Positions 1-8,514 of a stretch of 64,000 nucleotides of DNA are shown here, piece by piece. Location of the stretch: the NCBI RefSeq assembly GCF_015904235.1, contig NZ_JADZLT010000040.1:186001-250000 (forward strand), given 5' to 3'. Position numbers and translations under genes: made by a program. How positions within the stretch are numbered: position 1 is the stretch's first letter; every line of letters begins with the position of its first letter. Under the pieces are notes generated by a model. It did no database searches. It was not told the origin of the DNA and saw only the letters and a program-made list of their open reading frames with translations. The DNA is from Methylobrevis albus. Its GTDB lineage: Bacteria > Pseudomonadota > Alphaproteobacteria > Rhizobiales > Pleomorphomonadaceae.

Positions 1-1
1 T

Positions 2-604
2 TCCGTCGGCGTCGGCGAGGACGGGCCGACGCAGCAGCCGGTCGAGCAACTCGCCGCGCTCAGGGCGATGCCGAACCTCAACGTCTATCGCCCCGCCGAT
101 GCGGTCGAGGTGGCGGAGGTCTGGCTCAGCGCCCTGCAGCAGGAATCGACGCCGTCGGTGATCTGCCTCTCGGCGCAGAGCCTGCCGACGCTGCGCCGCA
201 CCGCCTCGACCGAGGTGATGGCCGGGCGCGGCGGCTACCTGATCGCCGGCGCCACGGCCGACCGCGACGTGACGCTGCTCGCCACCGGGTCGGAGGTGGC
301 GATCGCGGTCGCGGCCGGCGAGCGGCTCGCCGCCGACGGCATCAAGGCGGCGGTGGTGTCGATGCCGTGCTTCGAACTCTTCCGCATCCAGGCGCCCGAA
401 TACCGCCGCCGCGTGCTCGGCACCCGGCCGCGGGTGGCGATCGAGGCGGGGGTGCGCGATCCGTGGAATGCGCTGCTCGGCGAGCGCGATGTCTTCCTCG
501 GCCTCGACGAATTCGGCGTCTCCGGCAGCCCGGCGGATGTCTACGACTGCTTCGGTCTGACGCCCGAGGCGGTGGCGGCGGCGGCGCGGCGCGTGGTCGC
601 ATAG
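2..604 (+). CDS. cbbT: Transketolase, C-terminal part (truncated by window edge)
   Basis: Thiamine-diphosphate enzyme moving two-carbon ketol units between sugar phosphates in the Calvin and pentose phosphate cycles; cytosolic. The reading frame is open from the first base, so the start lies upstream. The visible part begins in the pyrimidine-binding domain with GEDGPTQQP, then RPADAVE, and ends with the C-terminal transketolase domain (VSMPCFELF, then FGVSGSPADVY). The usual motif is GEDGPTHQP; here the His is Gln, a residue near the cofactor and substrate. The cbbA and rpe genes that follow point to a cbb operon and so to the CbbT isozyme, but a housekeeping tkt cannot be excluded from this fragment. 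Confidence 0.9.
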   Translation, partial: SVGVGEDGPTQQPVEQLAALRAMPNLNVYRPADAVEVAEVWLSALQQESTPSVICLSAQSLPTLRRTASTEVMAGRGGYLIAGATADRDVTLLATGSEVAIAVAAGERLAADGIKAAVVSMPCFELFRIQAPEYRRRVLGTRPRVAIEAGVRDPWNALLGERDVFLGLDEFGVSGSPADVYDCFGLTPEAVAAAARRVVA

Positions 605-1060
605 CGGGCGACCGCGGGCGACGCCAGCCTGCTCAACTCGCTGCCGGACAGCGATAGGTGCGATTTCATTGCACAAATCGCCGTAGGACGACGGTTTTGG
701 TGCGCTGCATCTAATCGATCAAATGCTACCGCCTGCCCGTTACATGTGCGATAGACCGGCGTCGATCGTTGCCTGCGGCCGAGGCCGAGGGGACGATGGG
801 AGGGATCGGGTGGTTGGTCGACACGCTCGTCGCCATGCCGCCCCGGACCGCCGCCAGCGTGGCCGAACTCGCCGGGGGGCGCGGGCGGCCGGATGCGCGG
901 CGGCGGTCTGTCTTACGCCGCGGGGACCGCAAAAAGGAGGCGCGGGGACCGCAGGCGCATCGGGGGCTGCCGTCACGAACACGACGCGCGCCTTCCGCAT
1001 TCATTGCCTCGCTGCCGCGGCCGCTGCGCCGGAGATTTCGACGGACGGGAGTTTGACCTT
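605..1060. other. Intergenic stretch between cbbT and cbbA, no convincing gene
   Basis: 456 bases without a credible coding region. A short frame from about 796 has a vaguely helix-turn-helix-like start (residues [11 protein letters not shown]) but loses any protein character after about 30 codons, so it is at most a remnant. An isolated AAAAGGAGG lies near 931 with no gene after it. Bases 660-760 are less GC-rich than the surroundings and could hold a promoter, but I see no clear -35/-10 pair. Confidence 0.5.
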
Positions 1061-2128
1061 ATGGCCCTGATCACCCTTCGCCAGCTTCTCGACCACGCCG
1101 CCGAGTACGGCTATGGCGTCCCTGCCTTCAACATCAACAACATGGAGCAGGGGCTGGCGGTGCTGGAAGCGGCCGACGAGGTCGATGCACCGGTGATCCT
1201 GCAGGCGAGCCGCGGCGCGCGCACCTATGCCAACGACATCATGCTGGCGCGCATGGTCGAGGCGCTCGCCGAGATCTACACCCACATCCCGATCTGCATG
1301 CACCAGGACCACGGCAACGACGAGGCGACCTGCCTCACCGCGATCCAGCACGGCTTCACCTCGGTGATGATGGACGGCTCGCTCGAGGCCGACGCCAAGA
1401 CGCCGGCGAGCTATGACTACAACGAGGCGATCACCGCGCGCGTCACCGCGATGGCGCACTGGGTCGGCGCCTCGGTCGAGGGCGAACTCGGCGTGCTCGG
1501 CTCGCTGGAAACCGGGCAAGGCGAGGCCGAGGACGGCCACGGCGCCGAGGGCGTGCTCAGCCACGACCAGCTGCTGACCGATCCCGACCAGGCGGTCGCC
1601 TTCGTGAAGGCGACCAAGGTCGACGCGCTGGCGATCGCCATGGGCACCAGCCACGGCGCCTACAAGTTCACCCGCAAGCCGGATGGCGCGATCCTCGCGA
1701 TGAACGTCATCGAGGAAATCCACCGCCGCCTGCCGACCGTGCACCTCGTGATGCACGGCTCGTCGTCGGTGCCGCAGGAACTGCAGGACGTCATCAACGA
1801 GTTCGGTGGCGAGATGCCGCAGACCTGGGGCGTGCCGGTGGAGGAGATCATCCGCGGCATCAAGTCGGGCGTGCGCAAGGTCAACATCGATACCGACTGC
1901 CGGATGGCGATGACCGGGGCGATCCGCAAGGTGCTGGTGTCGAACCCGGCCGAGTTCGATCCGCGCAAGTACCTGAAGCCGGCCAAGGACGCGATGCGCA
2001 AGCTGTGCCGCGAGCGCTTCGAGCAGTTCGGCACCGCCGGCAATGCCGCGAAGATCACGCCGATCCCGGTCGCCGGCATGGCGAAGCGCTATCGCAGCGG
2101 CTCGCTCGACCCGAAGATCGCGTCCTGA
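1061..2128 (+). CDS. cbbA: Class II fructose-bisphosphate aldolase, Calvin-cycle subtype
   Basis: Zinc-dependent aldolase joining dihydroxyacetone phosphate with glyceraldehyde 3-phosphate or erythrose 4-phosphate. 355 residues, the length of the Calvin-type class II enzymes. Visible motifs are the N-terminal [13 protein letters not shown], the zinc-ligand stretch [18 protein letters not shown], and late in the protein [10 protein letters not shown] and [11 protein letters not shown]. The ATG at 1061 is chosen because it opens the family-typical [11 protein letters not shown] and has a GGAG sequence about nine bases before it; the frame is open further upstream but that part looks non-coding. 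It lies between transketolase and rpe in one direction, consistent with a cbb operon. Confidence 0.95.
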   Translation: MALITLRQLLDHAAEYGYGVPAFNINNMEQGLAVLEAADEVDAPVILQASRGARTYANDIMLARMVEALAEIYTHIPICMHQDHGNDEATCLTAIQHGFTSVMMDGSLEADAKTPASYDYNEAITARVTAMAHWVGASVEGELGVLGSLETGQGEAEDGHGAEGVLSHDQLLTDPDQAVAFVKATKVDALAIAMGTSHGAYKFTRKPDGAILAMNVIEEIHRRLPTVHLVMHGSSSVPQELQDVINEFGGEMPQTWGVPVEEIIRGIKSGVRKVNIDTDCRMAMTGAIRKVLVSNPAEFDPRKYLKPAKDAMRKLCRERFEQFGTAGNAAKITPIPVAGMAKRYRSGSLDPKIAS

Positions 2129-2150
2129 GCCATCGCGTTTGAGCGTTGAG

Positions 2151-2171
2151 GGGCGGGCCCGGCGCCCGCCC
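2151..2171 (+). other. GC hairpin between cbbA and rpe
   Basis: A perfect 8-bp stem (GGGCGGGC pairing with GCCCGCCC, loop CCGGC) starts 22 bases after the cbbA stop. No U-run follows, so it is more likely an mRNA-stabilising or processing hairpin within the operon than a terminator. Confidence 0.45.
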
Positions 2172-2245
2172 GCGCTCGTCCTGACCGCTTTCGCCTTCCC
2201 AGCCGCGCCGGGTCGTCCGGCGCGGACCGTCTTCAAGGGCCGCCC

Positions 2246-2905
2246 ATGACCACGCTGATCGCTCCCTCCATGCTCTCCTCGAACTTCGCCAGGCTCGCTG
2301 ACGAGCTCGCCGCGATCGAGCGGGCCGGGGCGGACTGGATCCACCTCGACGTCATGGACGGGCACTTCGTGCCGAACATCACCTTCGGCCCGCCGGTGAT
2401 CAAGGCGATGCGGCCCTATTCGAAGCTGCTGTTCGACGTGCACCTCATGATCGCGCCGGCCGATCCGTTCCTCGAGGCCTTCGCCGAGGCCGGTGCCGAC
2501 CTGATTTCGGTGCACGCCGAGGCCGGCCCGCATCTCGACCGCAGCCTGCAGGCGATCCGCGGCCTCGGCAAGCAGGCGGGCGTGGTGCTCAACCCGTCGA
2601 CGCCGGCCGAGGCGATCGAATATGTGCTCGACCGTGTCGACCTCGTGCTGTTGATGACCGTCAACCCCGGCTTCGGCGGCCAGGCGTTCATTCCGGCGGT
2701 GGTCGAGAAAGTGAAGCGCGTGAAGGCGATGATCGGCGACCGGCCGATCCGCATCGAGATCGACGGCGGCGTGACGCCGGAGACCGCGCCGCTGGTGGTG
2801 GCGGCGGGGGCCGACGTGCTGGTCGCCGGCTCCGCCGTGTTCAAGGGCGGCACCGAGGACGCCTACGCGAAGAACATCGCCGCGATCCGCGCGTCGGTCG
2901 CCTGA
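2246..2905 (+). CDS. rpe: Ribulose-phosphate 3-epimerase
   Basis: Interconverts ribulose 5-phosphate and xylulose 5-phosphate in the Calvin and pentose phosphate pathways. 219 residues, normal for this TIM-barrel family. Seen: [13 protein letters not shown] at the start, the metal and catalytic signatures [12 protein letters not shown] and [15 protein letters not shown], and EIDGGVTPE with [12 protein letters not shown] near the end. AAGGG precedes the ATG. It lies 117 bases after cbbA, so cbbE is an equally fitting name if the cbb operon reading is right. It converges on the next gene. Confidence 0.95.
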   Translation: MTTLIAPSMLSSNFARLADELAAIERAGADWIHLDVMDGHFVPNITFGPPVIKAMRPYSKLLFDVHLMIAPADPFLEAFAEAGADLISVHAEAGPHLDRSLQAIRGLGKQAGVVLNPSTPAEAIEYVLDRVDLVLLMTVNPGFGGQAFIPAVVEKVKRVKAMIGDRPIRIEIDGGVTPETAPLVVAAGADVLVAGSAVFKGGTEDAYAKNIAAIRASVA

Positions 2906-2926
2906 CGCTCCGTCAGTGCCCGGCGT

Positions 2927-3928
2927 TCAGGCCGCGGCCCGGGTCTTCGCCTCGGTGACGTCGGCGATGATCTCGTAGGAGCGCAGCCGCTCGGCGTGGT
3001 CGTAGACGTCGGAGACGATCATCACCTCGTCGACGCCGGTCTCGGCGACGAAGGCGTCGATGCCGCGATGGACGGTGTCGGGCGACCCCACCACCGAGCG
3101 CGCCAGCATCCGCATCGCCTGCGCCCGCTCGGTCGGCGACCAGTAGCTGTCGATCGAGTCAATCGGCGGCCGGCTGAGGCCGCGCGCGCCGCGGAAGAGA
3201 TCCACGAACGACATCTGCTGCGTCGTCGCCAGCCGCTTCGCCGCCGCATCGGTCGGGGCGGCGATGACGTTGATCCCCGCCATCGCGTAGGGCCGGGCGA
3301 GCTGCTCCGACGGCTTGAAGCGGGTGCGGTAGACCGAGAGCGCCGGCAACAGGTCCTGCGGCGCGAAGTGCGAGGCAAAGGCGTAGGGCAGGCCGAGTTC
3401 GGCGGCGAGCATCGCGCCGAAGGTGCTGGAGCCGAGGATCCACAGCGGCACCTCGGTGCCGGCGCCGGGGATGGCGCGGATGCGCTGGTCCGGTCCGGCC
3501 GGGGCGAGCAGCGCCTGCAGTTCCAGCACATCGTTCGGGAAATTGTCGGAGCTGTCGGGCGACCGGCGCAGGGCGCGTACCGTCAACTGGTCGGTGCCCG
3601 GCGCGCGGCCGAGGCCAAGGTCGATGCGGCCCGGATAGAGGCTCTCCAGCGTGCCGAACTGCTCGGCGATCACCAGTGGCGCGTGGTTCGGCAGCATGAT
3701 GCCGCCGGCACCGACCCGGATGGTCGAGGTGCCGGCCGCGATATGCGAGATCACGATCGACGTCGCAGCGCTGGCGATGCCTTGCGCGTTGTGGTGTTCG
3801 GCGACCCAGAAGCGGGTGTAGCCCCAGCGCTCGGCGTGCGCGGCGAGGTCGCGCGTGTCGTCGAGCGCCTTCTTCACCGAGCCGTTCTCGCGGATGCGGA
3901 CGAGGTCGAGGATCGAGATCGCGGTCAT
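2927..3928 (-). CDS. LLM-class flavin-dependent oxidoreductase
   Basis: Member of the luciferase-like monooxygenase superfamily, which uses reduced flavin or F420; substrate unknown. 333 residues. Family signs are [18 protein letters not shown] near residue 45, the [16 protein letters not shown] strand, [18 protein letters not shown], and VGSPDTV near residue 280. The ATG at 3928 is preferred over an in-frame ATG at 3949 because GGAAG precedes it and the protein then begins [10 protein letters not shown], typical of the family. It lies 30 bases downstream of the aldo/keto reductase and is probably cotranscribed with it. Physiological role not inferable. Confidence 0.88.
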   Translation of the reverse strand: MTAISILDLVRIRENGSVKKALDDTRDLAAHAERWGYTRFWVAEHHNAQGIASAATSIVISHIAAGTSTIRVGAGGIMLPNHAPLVIAEQFGTLESLYPGRIDLGLGRAPGTDQLTVRALRRSPDSSDNFPNDVLELQALLAPAGPDQRIRAIPGAGTEVPLWILGSSTFGAMLAAELGLPYAFASHFAPQDLLPALSVYRTRFKPSEQLARPYAMAGINVIAAPTDAAAKRLATTQQMSFVDLFRGARGLSRPPIDSIDSYWSPTERAQAMRMLARSVVGSPDTVHRGIDAFVAETGVDEVMIVSDVYDHAERLRSYEIIADVTEAKTRAAA

Positions 3929-3958
3929 GGGTGTCTTCCCGTGTTGCATGTCGCCGCG

Positions 3959-4903
3959 TCAGCCGTTGCCGGCCGCCGTCAGGCGCGCGAGATGCTCGGG
4001 CGCGAGCACGAGGCGGGCGCCGCGCGCGAGGCTTTCGAGCTGGGGCAGGGAGGTGGCGGAGGCGATCGGCGCCGTGACGCCGGGCTGGGCGGCGAGCCAG
4101 GCGAGCGAGACCTCGGCCGGCGTCGCCCCGGTCGCGGCCGCCACCTCGTCAAGGGCGGCGAGGATGCGGAGGCCCTTGGCGTCGAGATACTTCGCCATGC
4201 CTTCGCCGCGCGTGCTCTGGCCGAAATCGGCGGCCGAGCGGTACTTGCCGGTGAGGAAGCCGGCGGCGAGCGCGTAGTAGGGGATCGCGCCGATGCCTTC
4301 GGCGACGACGAGGTCCTGCACCGCGCCCTCGAAGCCGTCGCGAGTGTAGAGGTTGTACTCGTTCTGCAGCGTCTCGTAGCGCGGCAGGCCCTTCTCGGCG
4401 GAGACGGCGAGCGCCTCGGCGAGCAGCGGCGCGTCGTAGTTGGAGGCGCCGATGAAGCGCACCTTGCCGGCCTCGATCAGCCGGGCGTAGGCGCCCAGCG
4501 TCTCCTCGTGGCCGACGGTCGGGTCGGGCCAGTGGCTCTGGTAGAGATCGATGTAGTCGGTCTGCAGCCGGGTCAGCGACGCCTCGACCGCCTCGGCGAT
4601 CCAGGCCGCCGAGAGGTCCTTCTTGCCCTGGCCCATGTCGGAGCCGACCTTGGTGAAGATGTGCACGCGGTCGCGGTTGCCACGCGCCTTCAGCCAGCGG
4701 CCGATGATGCGCTCGCTTTCGCTGTCGTTGCCCGGCACCCAGCGCGAATAGACGTCGGCGGTGTCGATCGCGGTGAAGCCTTCGCCGACGAAGGCGTCGA
4801 GCACGGCGAACGACGTCGCCTCGTCGGCGGTCCAGCCGATGACGTTGGTGCCGAGGACGAGCGGGGCGATCTCGATGTCGGTCCTGCCGAGGCGGCGCAG
4901 CAT
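3959..4903 (-). CDS. Aldo/keto reductase
   Basis: NAD(P)H-dependent reductase of aldehydes and ketones, TIM barrel, cytosolic. 314 residues starting MLRRLGRTDIEIAPL. The catalytic tetrad can be read: Asp and Tyr in DTADVYSRW, Lys in IFTKVG, His in YQSHWPD. The C-terminal cofactor-binding stretch includes IASATSLPQLE. The start at 4903 has GGAG upstream; an in-frame ATG at 4942 adds an unlikely basic extension. First gene of a two-gene unit with the LLM flavoenzyme and divergent from an ArsR regulator, suggesting local control by electrophile or redox signals (inference). Confidence 0.92.
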   Translation of the reverse strand: MLRRLGRTDIEIAPLVLGTNVIGWTADEATSFAVLDAFVGEGFTAIDTADVYSRWVPGNDSESERIIGRWLKARGNRDRVHIFTKVGSDMGQGKKDLSAAWIAEAVEASLTRLQTDYIDLYQSHWPDPTVGHEETLGAYARLIEAGKVRFIGASNYDAPLLAEALAVSAEKGLPRYETLQNEYNLYTRDGFEGAVQDLVVAEGIGAIPYYALAAGFLTGKYRSAADFGQSTRGEGMAKYLDAKGLRILAALDEVAAATGATPAEVSLAWLAAQPGVTAPIASATSLPQLESLARGARLVLAPEHLARLTAAGNG

Positions 4904-4960
4904 GCGGGTTCTCCGGGGAACGGGGCGCGTGACAATCCGCATGACAGGGCGCGGACGCCA

Positions 4961-5008
4961 TCGTATATATTTGACTGTTCCGATCTATATATCGATACTG
5001 TCCGATAT
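4961..5008. promoter_or_regulatory. AT-rich inverted repeats, candidate ArsR operator
   Basis: The 103-base gap between the divergent reductase and ArsR genes holds a sharp AT-rich island. ATATCG (4989-4994) and CGATAT (5003-5008) form a perfect 6-bp inverted repeat with an 8-base spacer, overlapping the ArsR start codon. A looser pair, TCGTATATA (4961-4969) and TATATATCGA (4986-4995), flanks TTGACTGTTC. Placement between divergent promoters is typical of autoregulated ArsR systems. Binding is inferred. Confidence 0.55.
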
Positions 5009-5306
5009 GCAAACCGCTGACGACGACGTGATCCTGAAGGCGCTGGCGCATCCGGCGCGCCGCGCGATGCTGGCCTGGCTGAAGCAGCCGGAGCAGCATT
5101 TTCCCGACCAGCGCCATCCGGTGGATATGGGGATCTGTGCCGGCCAGTTCGAGCGCTGCGGCCTGTCGCAATCGTCGGTGTCGACGCATCTCTCCACCCT
5201 GGCCGCGGCCGGGCTGATCACGCCGCAGCGGGTCGGGCAGTGGGTGTTCTACAAGCGCAACGAGAATGCGATCGCCGCCTTCGTGGCGCGGATCGCCGGG
5301 ATCTGA
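5007..5306 (+). CDS. ArsR-family helix-turn-helix regulator
   Basis: Small winged-helix repressor, 99 residues. The fold is visible as ALAHPARRAMLAWL near the start, the recognition helix region GLSQSSVSTHLSTLAAAGLI, and the wing RVGQWVFYKRNE. Two Cys residues (in MGICAGQFERCG) sit before the recognition helix and could sense metal, oxidant or electrophile, though no classic ArsR metal motif is present. It has no Shine-Dalgarno sequence and its ATG overlaps an inverted repeat, so translation may be weak or leaderless. Divergent to the reductase operon, which it probably controls. Confidence 0.85.
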   Translation: MQTADDDVILKALAHPARRAMLAWLKQPEQHFPDQRHPVDMGICAGQFERCGLSQSSVSTHLSTLAAAGLITPQRVGQWVFYKRNENAIAAFVARIAGI

Positions 5307-5421
5307 GCGCGGGTTTCGTGCCCGGCGGGTTCGGGCGCGGTGGTTGCCGTCCGGGCCGGGCGAGGCCATCATGGGAAACCGGCGCCGCGCCGGGCTCTCG
5401 ATTTTCGCGAAGGACCATCCC

Positions 5422-6135
5422 TTGACCGGAAACCTGACGGCGAGCCCCTGGCCTGCCGCCTATCTCTTCGATCTCGACGGCACCCTCGTCGATTCGCTGC
5501 CCGACCTCGCCGAGGCGCTGGATGAACTGCTGGCTGAGGACGGCTTTGCGCCGCTCGGGGCGGAGACGGTGCGCGGCATGATCGGCCACGGCGTCGAGAA
5601 GCTGGTGCAGCGCGGTCTTGCCGCGCGCGGTGTCGTCTATGCCGACGCCGGTCTCGCCGAGGCGGTGGACCGGTTCCGATCGCTGTACGAGCCGCGCGCG
5701 GCGCGCCTCACGCGGCTCTATCCCGGCGTCGAACCGGTGATCGCGGCGCTGAGGGCCGGCCGCGTGCCGATGGCGGTGTGCACCAACAAGCCCGAGGCGC
5801 CGAGCCATGTGATCCTCGACCAGCTCGGCCTCACCGGCTGGTTCGGCGCGGTGATCGGCGGCGATCACGGGCCGCCGAAGAAGCCGGCGCCGGATCTCGT
5901 GCTGGCGGCGGCCGCCGCACTCGGCGTCGCGCCACGAGATTGCCTCTTCGTCGGAGACAGCGGCGCCGACGTCGGCGCGGCGCGCGCGGCCGGCGTGCCG
6001 GTCGTCGTAGTGCGCTACGGCTACACCTCGGTTCCCGCCGCCGAGCTCGGCGCCGACGCCGTGATCGACGATTTCGGCGGGCTTGCCGGCGTCGTCGCCG
6101 ACCTCGCGGGACGGCTGACGGAGCCGGCGCGATGA
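5422..6135 (+). CDS. cbbZ: Phosphoglycolate phosphatase, HAD family
   Basis: Dephosphorylates 2-phosphoglycolate, the toxic product of the Rubisco oxygenase reaction. HAD motifs: nucleophile DLDGTLVDS (motif I), CTNKPE (motif II), the Lys in GPPKKPAPD (motif III) and FVGDSGADVGAARAAG (motif IV). The start is uncertain. The TTG at 5422 has AAGGA eight bases upstream and gives 237 residues, near family length. An ATG at 5371 would add 17 residues. Its stop overlaps the cbbY start (ATGA), so the two are translationally coupled. The family is also present in non-autotrophs as gph; the cbb context favours cbbZ. Confidence 0.85.
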   Translation: MTGNLTASPWPAAYLFDLDGTLVDSLPDLAEALDELLAEDGFAPLGAETVRGMIGHGVEKLVQRGLAARGVVYADAGLAEAVDRFRSLYEPRAARLTRLYPGVEPVIAALRAGRVPMAVCTNKPEAPSHVILDQLGLTGWFGAVIGGDHGPPKKPAPDLVLAAAAALGVAPRDCLFVGDSGADVGAARAAGVPVVVVRYGYTSVPAAELGADAVIDDFGGLAGVVADLAGRLTEPAR

Positions 6136-6932
6136 GCGCGCTGAAGGCGCTGATCTTCGACTGTGACGGCACTCTCTCGGAAACCGAGGAGGTGCACCGC
6201 CGCGCGTTCAACGCCGCGTTCAACCGCTTCGAGCTCGGCTGGAGCTGGGACCCGGCGCTCTATGGCAAGCTGCTGGAGGTCGCCGGCGGCCGGGAGCGGA
6301 TCCGCCACTACGTCGCCGCCTATGATCCGCCCGGCGGCAAGGCGGCGCTGGAGCGTCTCGACCAGTTGCACACGCTGAAAACCCGGCTCTATGCGGCGCT
6401 GATCGACGAGCAGACGGCGCGGCTGCGCATCGGCGTCGAACGGCTGATCGACGAGGCGCGGGCGAAGGGGGTGCGGCTCGCCATCGCCACGACGACGTCG
6501 CAGGCCAACGTCGAGGCGCTGCTGATGGCGACGCTCGACGTGCGCGGACTCGAATCCTTCGAAGTGATCGTCACCGGCGACATGGTGGCGGCGAAGAAGC
6601 CGGCGCCGGACGTCTATCTCGAGGTCCTGCGTCGGCTGAAGCTGCCGGCGAGCCGCTGCCTCGTGCTGGAGGATTCCGCCAATGGCCTGCAGGCGGCGAC
6701 GGCAGCGGGCATCCGTGCCGTGATCACGCCGAGCGCCTTCAGCAGAGGTCAGGAGTTTCCCGGCGCCTTCGCCGTGCTGAGCCACCTCGGCGATCCGTTC
6801 GAGCCCTACGAGCACCTCGGCGGCGCCGGCGAGCGCGACCGCATGGTGACGATCGAGACGCTGACGCGCTGGGTCGAGGACGACGACGACGTGCGCCGGC
6901 TGCTGACGATCGGGGGCCGGTCGGTGTTCTGA
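6132..6932 (+). CDS. cbbY: CbbY-type HAD phosphatase (xylulose-1,5-bisphosphate phosphatase family)
   Basis: Member of the CbbY family, whose plant and Rhodobacter proteins remove xylulose 1,5-bisphosphate, a misfire product that inhibits Rubisco. 266 residues. HAD motifs: FDCDGTLSETEEVHRRAFN at the start, IATTTSQANVEALL (motif II), AAKKPAPDVY (motif III), LVLEDSANGLQAATAAGI (motif IV). The cap region ELGWSWDPALYGKLL resembles CbbY. Starts inside the cbbZ stop codon (ATGA overlap). A CbbZ-CbbY pair strongly suggests working carbon fixation elsewhere in this genome, though Rubisco itself is not in the window. Confidence 0.87.
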   Translation: MSALKALIFDCDGTLSETEEVHRRAFNAAFNRFELGWSWDPALYGKLLEVAGGRERIRHYVAAYDPPGGKAALERLDQLHTLKTRLYAALIDEQTARLRIGVERLIDEARAKGVRLAIATTTSQANVEALLMATLDVRGLESFEVIVTGDMVAAKKPAPDVYLEVLRRLKLPASRCLVLEDSANGLQAATAAGIRAVITPSAFSRGQEFPGAFAVLSHLGDPFEPYEHLGGAGERDRMVTIETLTRWVEDDDDVRRLLTIGGRSVF

Positions 6933-6963
6933 GGGGCGATCCGGCGGTCGGTGCCACGCTGGG

Positions 6964-8514
6964 TCAGAGCTTGGCGCCGAGGCCGGCGAGCTTGCGCGAC
7001 AGCGCCGGCCGGTCGACGTCCTGCACATGGCAGTGCTCGCGGACCGCGACCGTCGCCAGCACCGCGGCGGCCTCGCCCGCCATCATGTAGGACGGCTCCA
7101 TCCGGTAGCAGGTGGCAAAGACGCGGGTGATGGAGGCACAGACCGGGACGATCAGGTTGATGCAGTTCGACCGGATCGGCAGCAGGGCCCGCAGCGGCAT
7201 CCGCCAGATCTTGGTCGGCGGCCCGCTGGCGCCGAAGCTGCCTTCGCTCAGGATGCCGCCGTCGGGTGCCTCCAGGCGCTGGACGAAGTGGCTGTCGAGG
7301 CCGTAGCTCCACATGAAGGCCGGGTCGGGGAACGTCACCGGATCGACGGCATTCTGCTGCTTCATCTTGTACATGCCGCGCATCCGGCGCGCCTCCCGGA
7401 TGTAGATCTGCCGCGGCCAATGGCCGTTGTCGCCGAACTCGCTGCCCGACAGCCCGTAGAGCTGCGCCATCTCGCGACATTCGGCGGGCACGCGCGGATC
7501 GTTGGCGAGGAAGTACAGACGACCCGCCTGGTAGGTCTTATGGGCGGCGACGATCTTCGCGCGCACTGCCCGGCTGCTTTTCGGGTAGAGCCAGTTCTCG
7601 CCGATGTACTCGTCGTCGTTGCGGTCGTACTTGGTCGGCGCGACGCTGAGCGCGCCGCCCGGATGGAACGATCGCCAGCGCTTGGCGAGATCGATCGCGT
7701 AGAGGTCGGGATTGTAGCCGGGGGGTGCGGCGAAGGGCACCCGTTCGGCCGGGTCGCTGGTGAGGCTGAGGCGGAAGTTGTAGCCCATCACGCCGGCGTC
7801 GCGCGCGCCGATCGCAAGTCTGGGATAAGGCTTCACCCCCGGTATGAGCTGGCCCTGCGCGTTGCGGGCCCGGATCGAGCTGTAGCGGAAGCCCTTGCCG
7901 AAGCCGGCCATGCTTTCGGAATAGGTCGTGTCCGCGTCGCGGCCGACATCGTGCGCGACGCCTGCCTGTGCCATCAGGTCGCCCTCGTAGCTGCAATCGA
8001 TGAAGACGCGGCCGCCGATGACGGTGCCGTCGGCGAGGCGCAGCACGCGGATCCTGTTGCCGTCCATCACCGCGCCGCGCACCTCGGCGATGTCGCGGTC
8101 GTAGACCGTGCAGCCGCTTTCGCCGAGCCAGCTGCGGAACAGGCCCTCGGCGACATGCGGCTCGAAGTGGTTGGCGACCGGGATGCCGTAGTGGCGGCCG
8201 AGGGTGGTGAAGAAGCGCTCCGTCAGCCCGCCGACGCGGCCGGTCGAGCCGAGGTCGCTCTTGCTGAGCCCGTTCGCCGTCATGCCGCCTATCGGGTTCG
8301 GCCCGATGATCAGCGCGACGCGCAGATTGTCGCGCGCGGCGGCGCAGGCCGCGATGACGCCGGCCGACGTGCCGCCGTAGATGACGATGTGAAAGCTGTT
8401 CGCCGCCTCGACGAGGCTGCCGGACGCGATCAGGGCGGCGGTCGCGCCGAGCCCGGTGATGAAGCCGCGCCGCGATATGGCGCTGCCAAAGGTCCGACTG
8501 GTCTGCTCAGCCAC
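6964..8514 (-). CDS. Tat-exported FAD-dependent oxidoreductase
   Basis: 516 residues. Begins with a twin-arginine signal (SRRGFITGLGATAALIASG, residues about 14-32), so it is predicted to be exported folded with its cofactor. Then comes a dinucleotide-binding stretch IVIYGGTSAGVIAACAAARD, GGMTANGLSKSDLG, and FIDCSYEGDLMAQAG, all typical of the FAD_oxidored family (PF12831). The start is GTG at 8514 with an ideal AGGAGG seven bases upstream. It is transcribed away from the nitrogen-scavenging operon and shares its 466-base upstream region. Substrate unknown. Confidence 0.85.
   Translation of the reverse strand: MAEQTSRTFGSAISRRGFITGLGATAALIASGSLVEAANSFHIVIYGGTSAGVIAACAAARDNLRVALIIGPNPIGGMTANGLSKSDLGSTGRVGGLTERFFTTLGRHYGIPVANHFEPHVAEGLFRSWLGESGCTVYDRDIAEVRGAVMDGNRIRVLRLADGTVIGGRVFIDCSYEGDLMAQAGVAHDVGRDADTTYSESMAGFGKGFRYSSIRARNAQGQLIPGVKPYPRLAIGARDAGVMGYNFRLSLTSDPAERVPFAAPPGYNPDLYAIDLAKRWRSFHPGGALSVAPTKYDRNDDEYIGENWLYPKSSRAVRAKIVAAHKTYQAGRLYFLANDPRVPAECREMAQLYGLSGSEFGDNGHWPRQIYIREARRMRGMYKMKQQNAVDPVTFPDPAFMWSYGLDSHFVQRLEAPDGGILSEGSFGASGPPTKIWRMPLRALLPIRSNCINLIVPVCASITRVFATCYRMEPSYMMAGEAAAVLATVAVREHCHVQDVDRPALSRKLAGLGAKL

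Noticed and set aside
796-1056. Short frame with a helix-turn-helix-like start before cbbA
   Set aside because: Only about 11 residues look like a regulator; the rest is Arg-rich and has no fold signs. Kept only as a possible remnant.
2996-5020. A 674-codon plus-strand frame
   Set aside because: Opposite the LLM flavoenzyme and aldo/keto reductase, whose active sites are readable on the minus strand.
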